Source: Xanthobacter agilis (GTDB taxonomy: Bacteria; Pseudomonadota; Alphaproteobacteria; Rhizobiales; Xanthobacteraceae). Taken from it: a stretch of 64,000 nucleotides of DNA. Below the pieces are notes generated by a model. The model saw only the letters and a list, made by a program, of their open reading frames with translations, was not told where the DNA came from and did no database searches. Below are positions 1-9,633 of this stretch, one piece after another. The position numbers were made by a program, and so were the translations under genes. The stretch covers positions 1 to 64,000 of the forward strand of contig NZ_JABWGX010000023.1 in the NCBI RefSeq assembly GCF_021730435.1, written 5' to 3'. How positions within the stretch are numbered: position 1 is the first letter of the stretch; every line of letters starts with the position of its first letter.

Positions 1-1
1 A

Positions 2-829
2 ATCCCCGAGCCCACCGCAAAGCCCTTTTCCCCCGCGCCCACCCTCGCGCCCGAAGCGGCGCCGCGCGGCGAGGTGATCCTGTTCGTGGACACCTTCTGC
101 CACCATTTCGACCCGGAGATCGCGGAGGCCGCGCAGACGGTGCTGGAAACCGCCGGCTACCGGGTGCGCATGGCCCGCCCCGCCGCCACCGACGCCGAGC
201 CCCACCGGCCCTTGTGCTGCGGGCGCACCTATCTCACCACCGGCATGGTGGAGAAGGCGCGCGGCGAGGCGAAGCGCGTGCTGGCGGCCTTCCGCGACGA
301 GATCGCGGCCAAGACACCCATCATCGGGCTCGAACCCTCCTGCCTCTTGTCGCTCCGCGACGAGCTCTACAGCCTGGGGCTGGGACCGGAGGTGGGCGAC
401 CTCGGCAAGCAGCTCTATCTGCTGGAGGAGTTTCTCGCCCGCGAGCATCAGAACAAGGGTCTGCGGCTGGAACTGAAGACCCTTGACCTGCCCAAGGCGC
501 TGCTGCACGGCCATTGCCACCAGAAGGCGTTCGGGGTGATGAAGGCGACCCGCAAGGTGCTCGCCTGGATCCCCGGCTTTTCCTACGACATCGTGGAAAC
601 CAGTTGCTGCGGCATGGCCGGCAGCTTCGGCCTGGAGGCCGAGCATTACAAGGCATCCATGCAGATGGCCGAGCTGAAGCTGCTACCCTCCGTACGCGCG
701 GCAACCGCCGATACACCGTTGATCGCCAATGGCTTTTCCTGCCGCCACCAGATCGAGCACGGCACCGGCCGCAAGGCACGCCACATCGCGCTGTTGCTGC
801 GCGACGCTCTCGCCGCCCCGGTGCGCTGA
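2..829 (+). CDS. FAD/(Fe-S)-binding oxidoreductase, C-terminal part (5' truncated by window)
   Basis: The reading frame is open from base 2, so the N-terminus lies outside the window; a GTG at 74 is probably internal. The visible part is the GlpC-like C-terminal region of an FAD-linked oxidase of the D-lactate/glycolate dehydrogenase type. Two cysteine-rich CCG-type motifs are present, LCCGRTY and later SCCGMAG, with EPSCL and GHCHQKA between them, which is the usual spacing of heterodisulfide-reductase-like CCG domains. The likely role is oxidation of a 2-hydroxyacid with electrons passed through Fe-S centres to the respiratory chain. The substrate cannot be told from this fragment. Confidence 0.8.
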   Translation: MPEPTAKPFSPAPTLAPEAAPRGEVILFVDTFCHHFDPEIAEAAQTVLETAGYRVRMARPAATDAEPHRPLCCGRTYLTTGMVEKARGEAKRVLAAFRDEIAAKTPIIGLEPSCLLSLRDELYSLGLGPEVGDLGKQLYLLEEFLAREHQNKGLRLELKTLDLPKALLHGHCHQKAFGVMKATRKVLAWIPGFSYDIVETSCCGMAGSFGLEAEHYKASMQMAELKLLPSVRAATADTPLIANGFSCRHQIEHGTGRKARHIALLLRDALAAPVR

Positions 830-840
830 GGCCCGGTCCG

Positions 841-1138
841 TCAGGCCGAAAGCACCGCCCGCGTCTCGGGAAGGCCCCGCGCTCCAGCCCGGCGACAGCC
901 GCCACCGCCTCCCGCGCGGTCGCCAGCACATGCCGCGCCTTGTCCAGAAACACGCGCCCGGCCGCCGTGAGGCGTACCTGCCGGGTGGTGCGCAGCAGGA
1001 GTTGAGCGCCCAGCTCCACCTCCAGCGCCCGCACCGAATTGGACAGGGCCGATTGCACGATATTGATCGCCGCGCCGCACGCGTGAAGTGCTGTTCCTCC
1101 GCCACCGCGACAAAATGCTGAAGCTGCCGCAGCTCCAT
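841..1138 (-). pseudogene. LysR-family regulator remnant, frameshifted and truncated
   Basis: The start ATG at 1138 opens a clear LysR helix-turn-helix (MELRQLQHFVAVAEEQHFTRAA). The frame is then lost near 1068-1071, and the next frame continues the same domain (INIVQSALSNSVRALE, then LLLRTTRQVRLTAAG). Adding one base there would restore a normal reading. Homology stops near 875, after about 90 residues, and the whole effector-binding domain is missing; the convergent oxidoreductase gene ends at 829. The remnant is divergent from the dehydrogenase at 1289, whose regulator it may once have been. A single-base sequencing error could explain the frameshift but not the missing two thirds. Confidence 0.8.
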
Positions 1139-1288
1139 GGCCGACCACGTACCCAAGTGCATTCATATATAATAGAAATGAATGCCATCTTCATATTCCA
1201 TTGGAAAGATTAATTGATCCGGCCCATGGTGCGCAAGCTTTCGAGCGGCAGCCCGCTCGCACAGGAGACATCCCGAAAGGAAAGCGCC

Positions 1289-2167
1289 ATGCAGGTCGGG
1301 TTCATCGGATTGGGCCAGATGGGGGCGGGCATGGCCCGGAACCTCCTGAAGGCCGGGCACGCCGTCACCGTCTACAACCGCACCCCCGCCAAGGCCGACG
1401 CGCTGGTGGCGGAAGGCGCGGCGCGCGCGGCCACGGTGGCCGATGCCTGCCGGGGCGAGGCGGTCGTCACCATGCTCGCCAACGATCAGGCGGCGGAAGA
1501 GGTGGTGTTCGGCCCGCATGGTCTGCTTGCCACCCTGCCCAGGGGCGCCCTGCACGTCTCCGCCAGCACCATCGGCGTCGAGCTGTCCGAGCGCCTCGCG
1601 GCGGCCCACGGGGCGGCCGGGCAACTCTATGTGTCCGCCCCCGTGTTTGGGCGGCCGGATGTGGCGGCGGCGGGCCATTTGTTCGTGGTGGCGGCCGGCG
1701 CGGCCAGCGCCATTGCCGCCGCGGGGCCGCTGCTGGACGCGGTGGGCCAGCGCACCTTCACGGTGTCGGACATCCCCGCCCGCGCCAACCTCGTCAAGCT
1801 CTCCGGCAATTTTCTCATCGCCTGCGTCATCGAATCCCTTGGGGAGGCGCTGGCCCTGGTGGGCAAGGCGGGGATCGACAAGACCCAGTATCTGGACTTG
1901 CTCACGTCCACCCTGTTCGGCGCGCCGGTCTACAAGAATTACGGCCGGCTGCTGGCCGAGCCCGGCGATGCGCCGGTGGGCTTTGCCGCCCCGCTCGGTC
2001 TCAAGGACATCAAGCTTGCTTTGTCGGCCGCCGAGGCCTTGGGCGTGCCCCTGCCGCTGGCCAGCCTGCTGCGCGACCGGTTCGTGACCCTGCTTGCCAC
2101 CGGCGGCGCGGACCAGGACTGGTCCGCCATCGGCCGGCTCGCCGCGCGCGATTCCGGCCAATCCTGA
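1289..2167 (+). CDS. NAD(P)-dependent beta-hydroxyacid dehydrogenase (3-hydroxyisobutyrate dehydrogenase family)
   Basis: This 292-residue protein has the N-terminal Rossmann fold with GLGQMG at residues 7-12 and the family's catalytic-lysine region KLSGNF around residue 170. Length and architecture match the 3-hydroxyisobutyrate dehydrogenase / tartronate semialdehyde reductase / GLYR1 family, which oxidises or reduces short beta-hydroxyacids in the cytoplasm. I chose the ATG at 1289 because a purine-rich ribosome site (AAAGGAAAG) precedes it and homology starts there; an earlier in-frame start at 1214 would add 25 unlikely residues. An aldo/keto reductase follows 29 bases later, suggesting a two-gene operon. 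The substrate is not determinable. Confidence 0.85.
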   Translation: MQVGFIGLGQMGAGMARNLLKAGHAVTVYNRTPAKADALVAEGAARAATVADACRGEAVVTMLANDQAAEEVVFGPHGLLATLPRGALHVSASTIGVELSERLAAAHGAAGQLYVSAPVFGRPDVAAAGHLFVVAAGAASAIAAAGPLLDAVGQRTFTVSDIPARANLVKLSGNFLIACVIESLGEALALVGKAGIDKTQYLDLLTSTLFGAPVYKNYGRLLAEPGDAPVGFAAPLGLKDIKLALSAAEALGVPLPLASLLRDRFVTLLATGGADQDWSAIGRLAARDSGQS

Positions 2168-2196
2168 ATCCACCTCGACCCAGGAGGAGAAATCCC

Positions 2197-3195
2197 ATGG
2201 AACAGATCGAAATCGGCGCATCGGGCTTGAAGACGTCGCGCATCGGCCTTGGCACCTGGGCCATCGGCGGGTGGATGTGGGGCGGCTCCGACGAAAACGA
2301 CGCCATCGCCACCATCCGCTCCGCCGTGGAACGGGGCATCACCCTCATCGACACCGCCCCGGTCTACGGCTTCGGCCATGCTGAGGAGATCGTCGGCAAG
2401 GCGCTCGCTGGCGGCCTGCGCGACAAGGTGCAGATCGCGACCAAGGTGGGCCTCGCCTGGAAAGACGGCAAGGTGTTCCGCGACAGCCGCCCGGCCCGCC
2501 TCCGCCAGGAGATCGAAGACTCCCTGCGCCGGCTCAAGACGGACGCGATCGACCTCTACCAGGTGCACTGGCCCGATCTCGAAACCCCGTTCGAGGACAC
2601 GGCGCGGGTGCTGGCGGAGCTGAAGCGCGAGGGGAAGATCCGCGCGGTCGGCGTCTCCAATTATGCCCCGGCCCAGATGGATGCCTTCCGCGCCGTGACC
2701 CAGCTCGACGCGGTGCAGCCGCCCTATAATCTGTTCGAACGGGAGATCGAAGCCGACGTTCTGCCCTATGCGGCGCGCACCGGCCTCACCGTGCTGAGCT
2801 ACGGCGCCCTCTGCCGGGGCCTGCTTTCGGGCCGCATGACCGCCACCACCACCTTCGAGGGCGACGACCTGCGCAAGGTGGACCCGAAGTTCACCGCCCC
2901 GCGCTTCCCGCACTATCTCAAGGCGGTGGAGGAGCTGAAGGCACTGGCCGCGGCGCGTTACGGCAAGTCGGTGCTGGCGCTGGCCCTGCGCTGGGTCCTG
3001 GACCAGGGGCCGACCATCGCACTGTGGGGCGCGCGCCATCCCGGCCAGCTCGATCCCGTGGGCGAGGTGGACGGCTTCCATATCGACGCCGATACCAAGG
3101 CCGAAATCGACGCCATCCTCACCCGCACCGTGACCGCCCCCATCTCGCCGGCCTTCATGGCCCCGCCGGTCAAGCGCCCACCCGAAGCGGCGTGA
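2197..3195 (+). CDS. Aldo/keto reductase
   Basis: This 332-residue protein has a TIM-barrel aldo/keto reductase sequence. The catalytic tetrad is readable as Asp and Tyr in IDTAPVYG, Lys in ATKVG and His in DLYQVHWPD. It should reduce aldehydes or ketones, or oxidise sugar alcohols, with NADPH in the cytoplasm. The start ATG at 2197 has a strong AGGAGGA site at 2182-2188. It lies 29 bases downstream of the hydroxyacid dehydrogenase and is probably co-transcribed with it, so the two may act in one carbonyl or sugar-acid pathway. A GC-rich stem-loop follows the stop. Confidence 0.9.
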   Translation: MEQIEIGASGLKTSRIGLGTWAIGGWMWGGSDENDAIATIRSAVERGITLIDTAPVYGFGHAEEIVGKALAGGLRDKVQIATKVGLAWKDGKVFRDSRPARLRQEIEDSLRRLKTDAIDLYQVHWPDLETPFEDTARVLAELKREGKIRAVGVSNYAPAQMDAFRAVTQLDAVQPPYNLFEREIEADVLPYAARTGLTVLSYGALCRGLLSGRMTATTTFEGDDLRKVDPKFTAPRFPHYLKAVEELKALAAARYGKSVLALALRWVLDQGPTIALWGARHPGQLDPVGEVDGFHIDADTKAEIDAILTRTVTAPISPAFMAPPVKRPPEAA

Positions 3196-3201
3196 ACCGC
3201 G

Positions 3202-3225
3202 CGGTGGCGGACGCATCCGCCGCCG
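3202..3225 (+). terminator. Stem-loop after aldo/keto reductase, possible terminator
   Basis: CGGTGGCGGA pairs with TCCGCCGCCG (one G-T wobble) around a CGCA loop, seven bases after the aldo/keto reductase stop. There is no T-tract, so intrinsic termination is uncertain. It lies between convergent genes. Confidence 0.35.
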
Positions 3226-3288
3226 TTCAGGCACGCGGCGATCCCGCCGTACAGCCCCACGCGGTCAACCACGCCGTCCCCCGCGCTT

Positions 3289-5301
3289 TCAACCGCGCGC
3301 GGCGGGCGGCCGCGGGAAGCCGCCGGGCTCCTGCAGGCGCCCCATGTGGGCAAGCTCGTCGAGAACGCCCTCGGCCAGGGCCGCAACCGTCGGCGTGGCG
3401 GCCGGCTGCGGCGGCGCCAACACGTCGCGCTCCTGCGGCGTCGCCGCGACATAGCGGGCGAGCTGGCGAAGGGCCGCCTCATCCTCCGCCGCGACCGACC
3501 GGCCCGGCAGCGCCGAGAAGGCGGTGATGCGATCGCACAGGCGCTCGGCACCGGCGACGATGGGAAACCAGGCGCCGGCCTCGGTGCAGGCCGGGGGTGG
3601 CTCCATCATGGCTGTGCGCAGCCCCGTGCGCATGTCGGCGAGGCGGCCATAGATCCGGCGGCGGTGGTCGGAAAGACCGATCGACGGACCCGACCCCGGC
3701 CTGAGCCCGCAAGCCGCCAGCAGATAGTCGGCCAGCAGCGCCTTGGCGCCGTGGAAGCTCCGGGCCAGGCGCCGGCCGCGGGCGCGCGGCCACAGGAAAT
3801 AGCCGAACACCAGCACGATCGCCCCGCCGATGAAGGTGTCGAGGACGCGCTGCGCCGCATAGTCCATGTTCCGCGGGCCGGGCTCGATGATGTCCACCAG
3901 CAGCAGCACCAGCGGCGCCAGCACCACCGCTTGCAGCACATAGGAACGGCGCATGGTCCAGGGCAGCACCGCCGCCAGCGCCGCGATGACGAGGATGACC
4001 GGCTGGCCCTTCGGTAGCAGCACCAGCACCGCGGCGCCGAAGGCCGCGCCACCGATGGTGCCCACGCAGCGCAGCACCGCCCGCGCGAACACCGAGCCGA
4101 GGTCCGGCTTCATGACCAGGCTGACGGTGAGCGGAATCCAGAACCAGTGGCTCTGCCGGTCCACCCAATGGGCCGCATAGGCAAGGCCCATGCATAGGCC
4201 CAGCGCGAGCGCGGCGCGCAGATTGTCCCAACCCGGCGCGAGACGGTCGAGGGTCCGGCCGAGGGTCATGCCCAGCCTTCCGCCGGCGCGGACGCTCCCG
4301 CGTGCCGCGTCCGACGGCGGCGACGACTCGGCCACGGCGCGCATGGTCGCGGTGACGGCGCGCACGGTATCGGCCACCGGATCGCGCGCCCCTTCGGGCG
4401 GCGCCCCCTCTGGCGCGCGGCCATGGGCGACGGCGGCGGCGAGCGCGTCGAGCCGCGCGACGGCGGCCCGCAGGGTCTCCCGATCCGGACACCACAGGAT
4501 GGCAGCAAAGAGCGTGTCGCAGCCCTGAAGCAGGGCGGCAAGGCGATCCGCCTCCCCATCGTGGCCGCCGTTGCTGGAGCGGGATTCAAGCATCAAGGCG
4601 GCGAGCGCGGAAAGGCCGTCCGTCACCTTCTGGCGGGCCGCCTCCACCGTGCCGCCCGCGGCCGCGGCGTCGCCCTGCGCCCGCACATCGGCCAGCCGCG
4701 CCAGGGCGCCGATGAGCGCGGCCTGCGCCTGCCGCTGCGGCCTTTGCGGAAAGAGCAGCGCTTCCACCGCCAGCACCGCCATGTAGAACGCCATGCCGAC
4801 GAGATAGAGCACGCTCAGCCACCAATAGGGCCCGATGCCCGGCACGCCGATGGCAATGGAGGCGACCAACAGCGCCTGCATGGAGCCAAGGGACCAGATC
4901 GCCCCGTAGCCGCTGAGGACACCGCCCAGAAAGCCCAACGCCGCCATGGCCGCCACCGTGACGCCCCAGGGCAGGCCCGCGAGTCCGCCGGCCAGATAGC
5001 CGAGCGCCCCGATGAGGCCGGACAGCGCGAGCTGGCGGAAGACGAAGCGATAGCTGCCCGCCGGCTCGCCCGCCGCCATCATCAGCGTGCCCATGGAAAT
5101 CCACATGCCGGTGATGATCGCGTCGCAGGCATAACCCACCGAGAACGGCGCCCCGACGCAGAACGCCGCGCGAACGGCGCGTCCCCAGGGCCAGGGCGCC
5201 GGCTTCATCCGCGCCAGCTCCCGCAGCCAGGTGCTGGGGTGGGACAGGCCGCTTTCCGGCGTGGCCTGCCGCGCCGCCGCTTCCGCCGTCTCCGCGCGCA
5301 T
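3289..5301 (-). CDS. FUSC-family inner-membrane transporter
   Basis: This 670-residue membrane protein has the two-module layout of the FUSC / aromatic-acid exporter family (YccS, AaeB). A first set of about six hydrophobic segments lies in residues 45-190, a long soluble linker in 190-340, and a second set in about 345-510 (including YAAHWVDRQSHWFWIPLTV), followed by a soluble C-terminal domain. Members export aromatic carboxylic acids or other small toxic compounds across the inner membrane. There is no adjacent AaeA-type membrane-fusion gene, so the substrate and partner are unknown. The gene stands alone, convergent with the aldo/keto reductase and back to back with the thiC terminator. 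Confidence 0.82.
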   Translation of the reverse strand: MRAETAEAAARQATPESGLSHPSTWLRELARMKPAPWPWGRAVRAAFCVGAPFSVGYACDAIITGMWISMGTLMMAAGEPAGSYRFVFRQLALSGLIGALGYLAGGLAGLPWGVTVAAMAALGFLGGVLSGYGAIWSLGSMQALLVASIAIGVPGIGPYWWLSVLYLVGMAFYMAVLAVEALLFPQRPQRQAQAALIGALARLADVRAQGDAAAAGGTVEAARQKVTDGLSALAALMLESRSSNGGHDGEADRLAALLQGCDTLFAAILWCPDRETLRAAVARLDALAAAVAHGRAPEGAPPEGARDPVADTVRAVTATMRAVAESSPPSDAARGSVRAGGRLGMTLGRTLDRLAPGWDNLRAALALGLCMGLAYAAHWVDRQSHWFWIPLTVSLVMKPDLGSVFARAVLRCVGTIGGAAFGAAVLVLLPKGQPVILVIAALAAVLPWTMRRSYVLQAVVLAPLVLLLVDIIEPGPRNMDYAAQRVLDTFIGGAIVLVFGYFLWPRARGRRLARSFHGAKALLADYLLAACGLRPGSGPSIGLSDHRRRIYGRLADMRTGLRTAMMEPPPACTEAGAWFPIVAGAERLCDRITAFSALPGRSVAAEDEAALRQLARYVAATPQERDVLAPPQPAATPTVAALAEGVLDELAHMGRLQEPGGFPRPPAARG

Positions 5302-5458
5302 TCACACTCTCCGCAATGAGGATCAGCGTGGCCCCATGGCCGGGCGCCCCGTGCGCCATTGCGCTTATACCAAGGGTCCGCGCCGCCGGCGCATCAGCCA
5401 TTGGTCAAGGCCATGGATGAGACCATGACCGGGACCGGCCGCGCGGCGGGCCACAGCA

Positions 5459-5498
5459 AAAAGGCCCTGCGGTGCAGGCACCGGCAGGGCCTTTTTTT
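5459..5498 (-). terminator. Intrinsic terminator of thiC (bidirectional)
   Basis: GGCCCTGC (5463-5470) pairs with GCAGGGCC (5484-5491). A-runs on one side and T7 on the other make it U-rich in either direction. It lies 14 bases beyond the thiC stop codon. Confidence 0.85.
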
Positions 5499-5511
5499 CA
5501 CGCGCGGGAGC

Positions 5512-7410
<1,899 letters not shown>

Positions 7411-7504
7411 TCAGAATTCGCGTTTCGGAACTCTTGATCCGGTCTCGCCTGAGGCGGATTGGGGGCAGCTTGCGCCACTGCGATCGCGCATCCGCGTGCC
7501 GCAG

Positions 7505-7600
7505 GTTCCCGTCCCTCCGCCGGTATGAGCCGGATCAGGTTCAAGGGTCAGGGCCGCGCGCCCACTCTCAGCCCCCGCTCTGGGGCCCCCCTCGGAACAT
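7505..7600 (-). ncRNA. TPP riboswitch (THI element) controlling thiC
   Basis: Read on the minus strand, the element contains CTGAGAG (complement of 7564-7570), then ACCCTTGAACCTGATC and CTCATACCGGCGGAGGGA, the conserved THI-box blocks in the right order. It starts directly below the predicted thiC transcription start and lies 122 bases upstream of the thiC ATG. TPP binding should repress thiC. No strong T-tract terminator is visible between it and the start codon, so translational or Rho-linked control is more likely than simple attenuation (inference). Confidence 0.95.
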
Positions 7601-7604
7601 GCCG

Positions 7605-7633
7605 ACTGTCCGCGTCGCGCGCGCCTTTGTCAA
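7605..7633 (-). promoter_or_regulatory. thiC promoter (sigma70-like)
   Basis: On the minus strand TTGACA (7633-7628), a 17-base spacer and GACAGT (7610-7605) form a -35/-10 pair. Transcription would start near 7598, exactly at the 5' edge of the TPP riboswitch. The -35 is perfect; the -10 is a weak match. Confidence 0.6.
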
Positions 7634-7727
7634 TCGGCGCCGTGGGGAAACAGGCGCCCCACACCGCGCCGCGTTTGCGCTATAGGGACGCCCGACGCGG
7701 CAGAGCCGCCCCGCGAGGACATGAGGC

Positions 7728-8288
7728 ATGGACGTCAAGACATTCGATGTGCCCGACGTGAAGCTGGTGACGCCGAAGCGCTTCGGCGACCACCGCGGCT
7801 TCTTCAGCCAGACCTGGACCGACCGGGAGTTCCGCGCCGAGGTGGCCGACATGGGCTTCGTCCAGGACAACCACTCCCTGTCGGTCCCCAAGGGCACCCT
7901 GCGCGGCCTGCATTACCAGAAGCCTCCCACCGCCCAGGGCAAGCTGGTGCGGGTGGTGCGCGGCGCCATCTTCGACGTGGCGGTGGATATCCGCCATGGC
8001 TCGCCCGCCTTCGGCCGCCACGTGGCGGTGACGCTCGATGCCGCCACCGGCGCGCAATTGTGGGTGCCGCCGGGCTTCCTGCACGGCTTCTGCACCTTGG
8101 AGGACAATTGCGAGGTGGTCTACAAGGTCACCGATTACTACAGCCCGGCCGATGACGGCGGTGTCGCCTGGGACGATCCCGACATCGCCATCGCCTGGCC
8201 CGTGGCGCCATCCGCCGCGGTGCTCTCCGACAAGGACACGAAGCACCCGCGGCTGAAGGATCTGCCCGCCTATTTCCAGTATCGCTGA
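7728..8288 (+). CDS. rfbC: dTDP-4-dehydrorhamnose 3,5-epimerase (RmlC family)
   Basis: This 186-residue cupin-fold protein matches RmlC/RfbC in length and motifs: RGLHYQ carries the catalytic His, followed by KLVRVVRG, DVAVDIR, WVPPGFLHGF and the YYSPADDGG region. The reaction epimerises C3 and C5 of dTDP-4-keto-6-deoxyglucose on the way to dTDP-L-rhamnose for surface polysaccharide. The ATG at 7728 follows GAGGACATGAGGC. The other rml genes (A, B, D) are not in this window, so this may be a stray copy, or an epimerase for a related sugar. Confidence 0.9.
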   Translation: MDVKTFDVPDVKLVTPKRFGDHRGFFSQTWTDREFRAEVADMGFVQDNHSLSVPKGTLRGLHYQKPPTAQGKLVRVVRGAIFDVAVDIRHGSPAFGRHVAVTLDAATGAQLWVPPGFLHGFCTLEDNCEVVYKVTDYYSPADDGGVAWDDPDIAIAWPVAPSAAVLSDKDTKHPRLKDLPAYFQYR

Positions 8289-8292
8289 AGCC

Positions 8293-8640
8293 TCAACGGG
8301 CAAACAGGAGGATGCCGGCGGCGAGCACCAGCTCGCCCACCAGCACCCCGGCGAACACCGAGCGGCGCAGCAGCGCGAACCCCGCGACGCCGCCCGCCAC
8401 CGCCCCGAGCCGCACCAGCAGCGGCACCGCCACCAGGGGCGCGGCGGGGGCGAACAACAGCCGCGCCACCACCGCGGCCAGAAGCGCGGTCGCCACCGCC
8501 TTCACCCAATGGAACACCTCGCTGCCCGCCTCCACCCGGCGGCCGGCGAGCACCGCCAGCGAGCGCCACACCTCGGTCGGCAGGAACCCCACCAGCACGA
8601 CGATGAGCACCGCCGCCCCTTCCGTCAGGGTCGGGATCAT
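8293..8640 (-). CDS. azlD: AzlD family branched-chain amino-acid exporter subunit
   Basis: This 115-residue, very hydrophobic protein has about four membrane segments, as expected of AzlD, the small subunit of the AzlCD branched-chain amino-acid efflux pair. The start ATG at 8640 overlaps the azlC stop as ATGA (8637-8640), which decides the start and implies translational coupling. It ends four bases after the convergent epimerase gene. AzlD has few diagnostic motifs, so the call rests on size, hydrophobicity and its position after azlC. Confidence 0.85.
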   Translation of the reverse strand: MIPTLTEGAAVLIVVLVGFLPTEVWRSLAVLAGRRVEAGSEVFHWVKAVATALLAAVVARLLFAPAAPLVAVPLLVRLGAVAGGVAGFALLRRSVFAGVLVGELVLAAGILLFAR

Positions 8641-9413
8641 GGGCGCCTCCGATGCCAACGGCCGACGGCATAGGCCAGCGAACCGCCGCCCACCCCGGCC
8701 ACCAAAAGGTCGAGCCCGCCGTCGAGCTGCACCGCGAACGGCATGATGAGGAAGCCGGCCGCGAGCGCCAGCCAGTCGGTGACCGCGGTGGCGTTGCGCA
8801 CCATCAGCACCGAGAACGACAGCGGCGTCAAAAACAGCAGCACCGCCGCCAGCGGCCCCGAAAGGCTGCTCGCCATGAGATAGCCCACCACCGTGCCGCT
8901 CATGCTCACGCCGATCAGCATGTTGCCGAGGCCGAGGGTGAACGGCACCCGCGCTTCACCCGGCAGATGGGGCAGCAGGCGCAACCCCTCCACCCAAAGC
9001 GTCATGGCGACATAATGGGCGCACAAAAGCTCGAAGAAGGTGCTGCGGCGCCCCCCGCGCATATAGGGCGCCACCGAGACCACCATGGGCAGCAGCCGCA
9101 TGGACGACAGACCGATGGCAAAGGCGAGCGCCGGCAAAGCGGTGCCGGCCACCAGCCCGCCCACCAGGATCACCTGCGCCGGCAGCGCCCAGATGAGCAG
9201 CGTCGAGAGCACCCCCGCGCCGAGCGGAAAGCCCACCCCCTGCAACAGGGCGCCAAAGCCCGTGTAGCTGGCGAACAGCACCAGCGCCGGTACCGAAATG
9301 CCATGGCGCGCGCCATGCACGAACCATCCGGGCCAGGAGCGCCTGGGTCCGGAACGCCTGGGTCCGGAGCGCCCGGGTCCGGCGACGGGAGGGGAAGGCG
9401 TGCGCTGGGACAT
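8637..9413 (-). CDS. azlC: AzlC family branched-chain amino-acid permease
   Basis: This 258-residue membrane protein resembles AzlC/YgaZ, the large subunit of a leucine/valine/isoleucine-type exporter. Typical features are a first segment ending in GFGALLQGVGFPL and the RLLPMVVSVAPYMRG region, with about seven hydrophobic stretches in all. It is coupled to azlD by an ATGA overlap. The first 30 residues are atypical: a hydrophilic run of Arg, Pro, Gly and Ser coded by three tandem 15-base repeats (9336-9380). The true start could be later, after this run, but no better ribosome site is apparent. Confidence 0.85.
   Translation of the reverse strand: MSQRTPSPPVAGPGRSGPRRSGPRRSWPGWFVHGARHGISVPALVLFASYTGFGALLQGVGFPLGAGVLSTLLIWALPAQVILVGGLVAGTALPALAFAIGLSSMRLLPMVVSVAPYMRGGRRSTFFELLCAHYVAMTLWVEGLRLLPHLPGEARVPFTLGLGNMLIGVSMSGTVVGYLMASSLSGPLAAVLLFLTPLSFSVLMVRNATAVTDWLALAAGFLIMPFAVQLDGGLDLLVAGVGGGSLAYAVGRWHRRRP
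9336..9380. repeat. Three tandem 15-bp repeats inside azlC 5' end
   Basis: Units 9336-9350, 9351-9365 and 9366-9380 differ from one another by only one or two bases (consensus GGAGCGCCTGGGTCC). Being 15 bases long, each adds five codons without breaking the azlC frame. Confidence 0.9.
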
Positions 9414-9633
9414 GAAACGGTCGAACCAAAATCAGGGGAGCCGACAACAGTGTTGATAAGGCCGCCATACCATCCATGCAATGGAGCGGACGATCTCTCG
9501 TTCGCGGTCCGAGCCGGAGCGCTTTCCCGCGGCGGCGGGGTGCTGTAGGCAGGGTGGCGCATGCGGGAACCCATTGCGGGCGCCCCAACGCACCGTCATC
9601 CTTCCGGACCCGTTCCGAATCGGTCGCCTGCCC

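Noticed and set aside
1201-2196. Frame upstream of the aldo/keto reductase, making a 664-residue fusion
   Set aside because: The first 332 residues are Gly/Arg-rich shadow of the dehydrogenase in another frame; the reductase has its own ATG and ribosome site at 2197.
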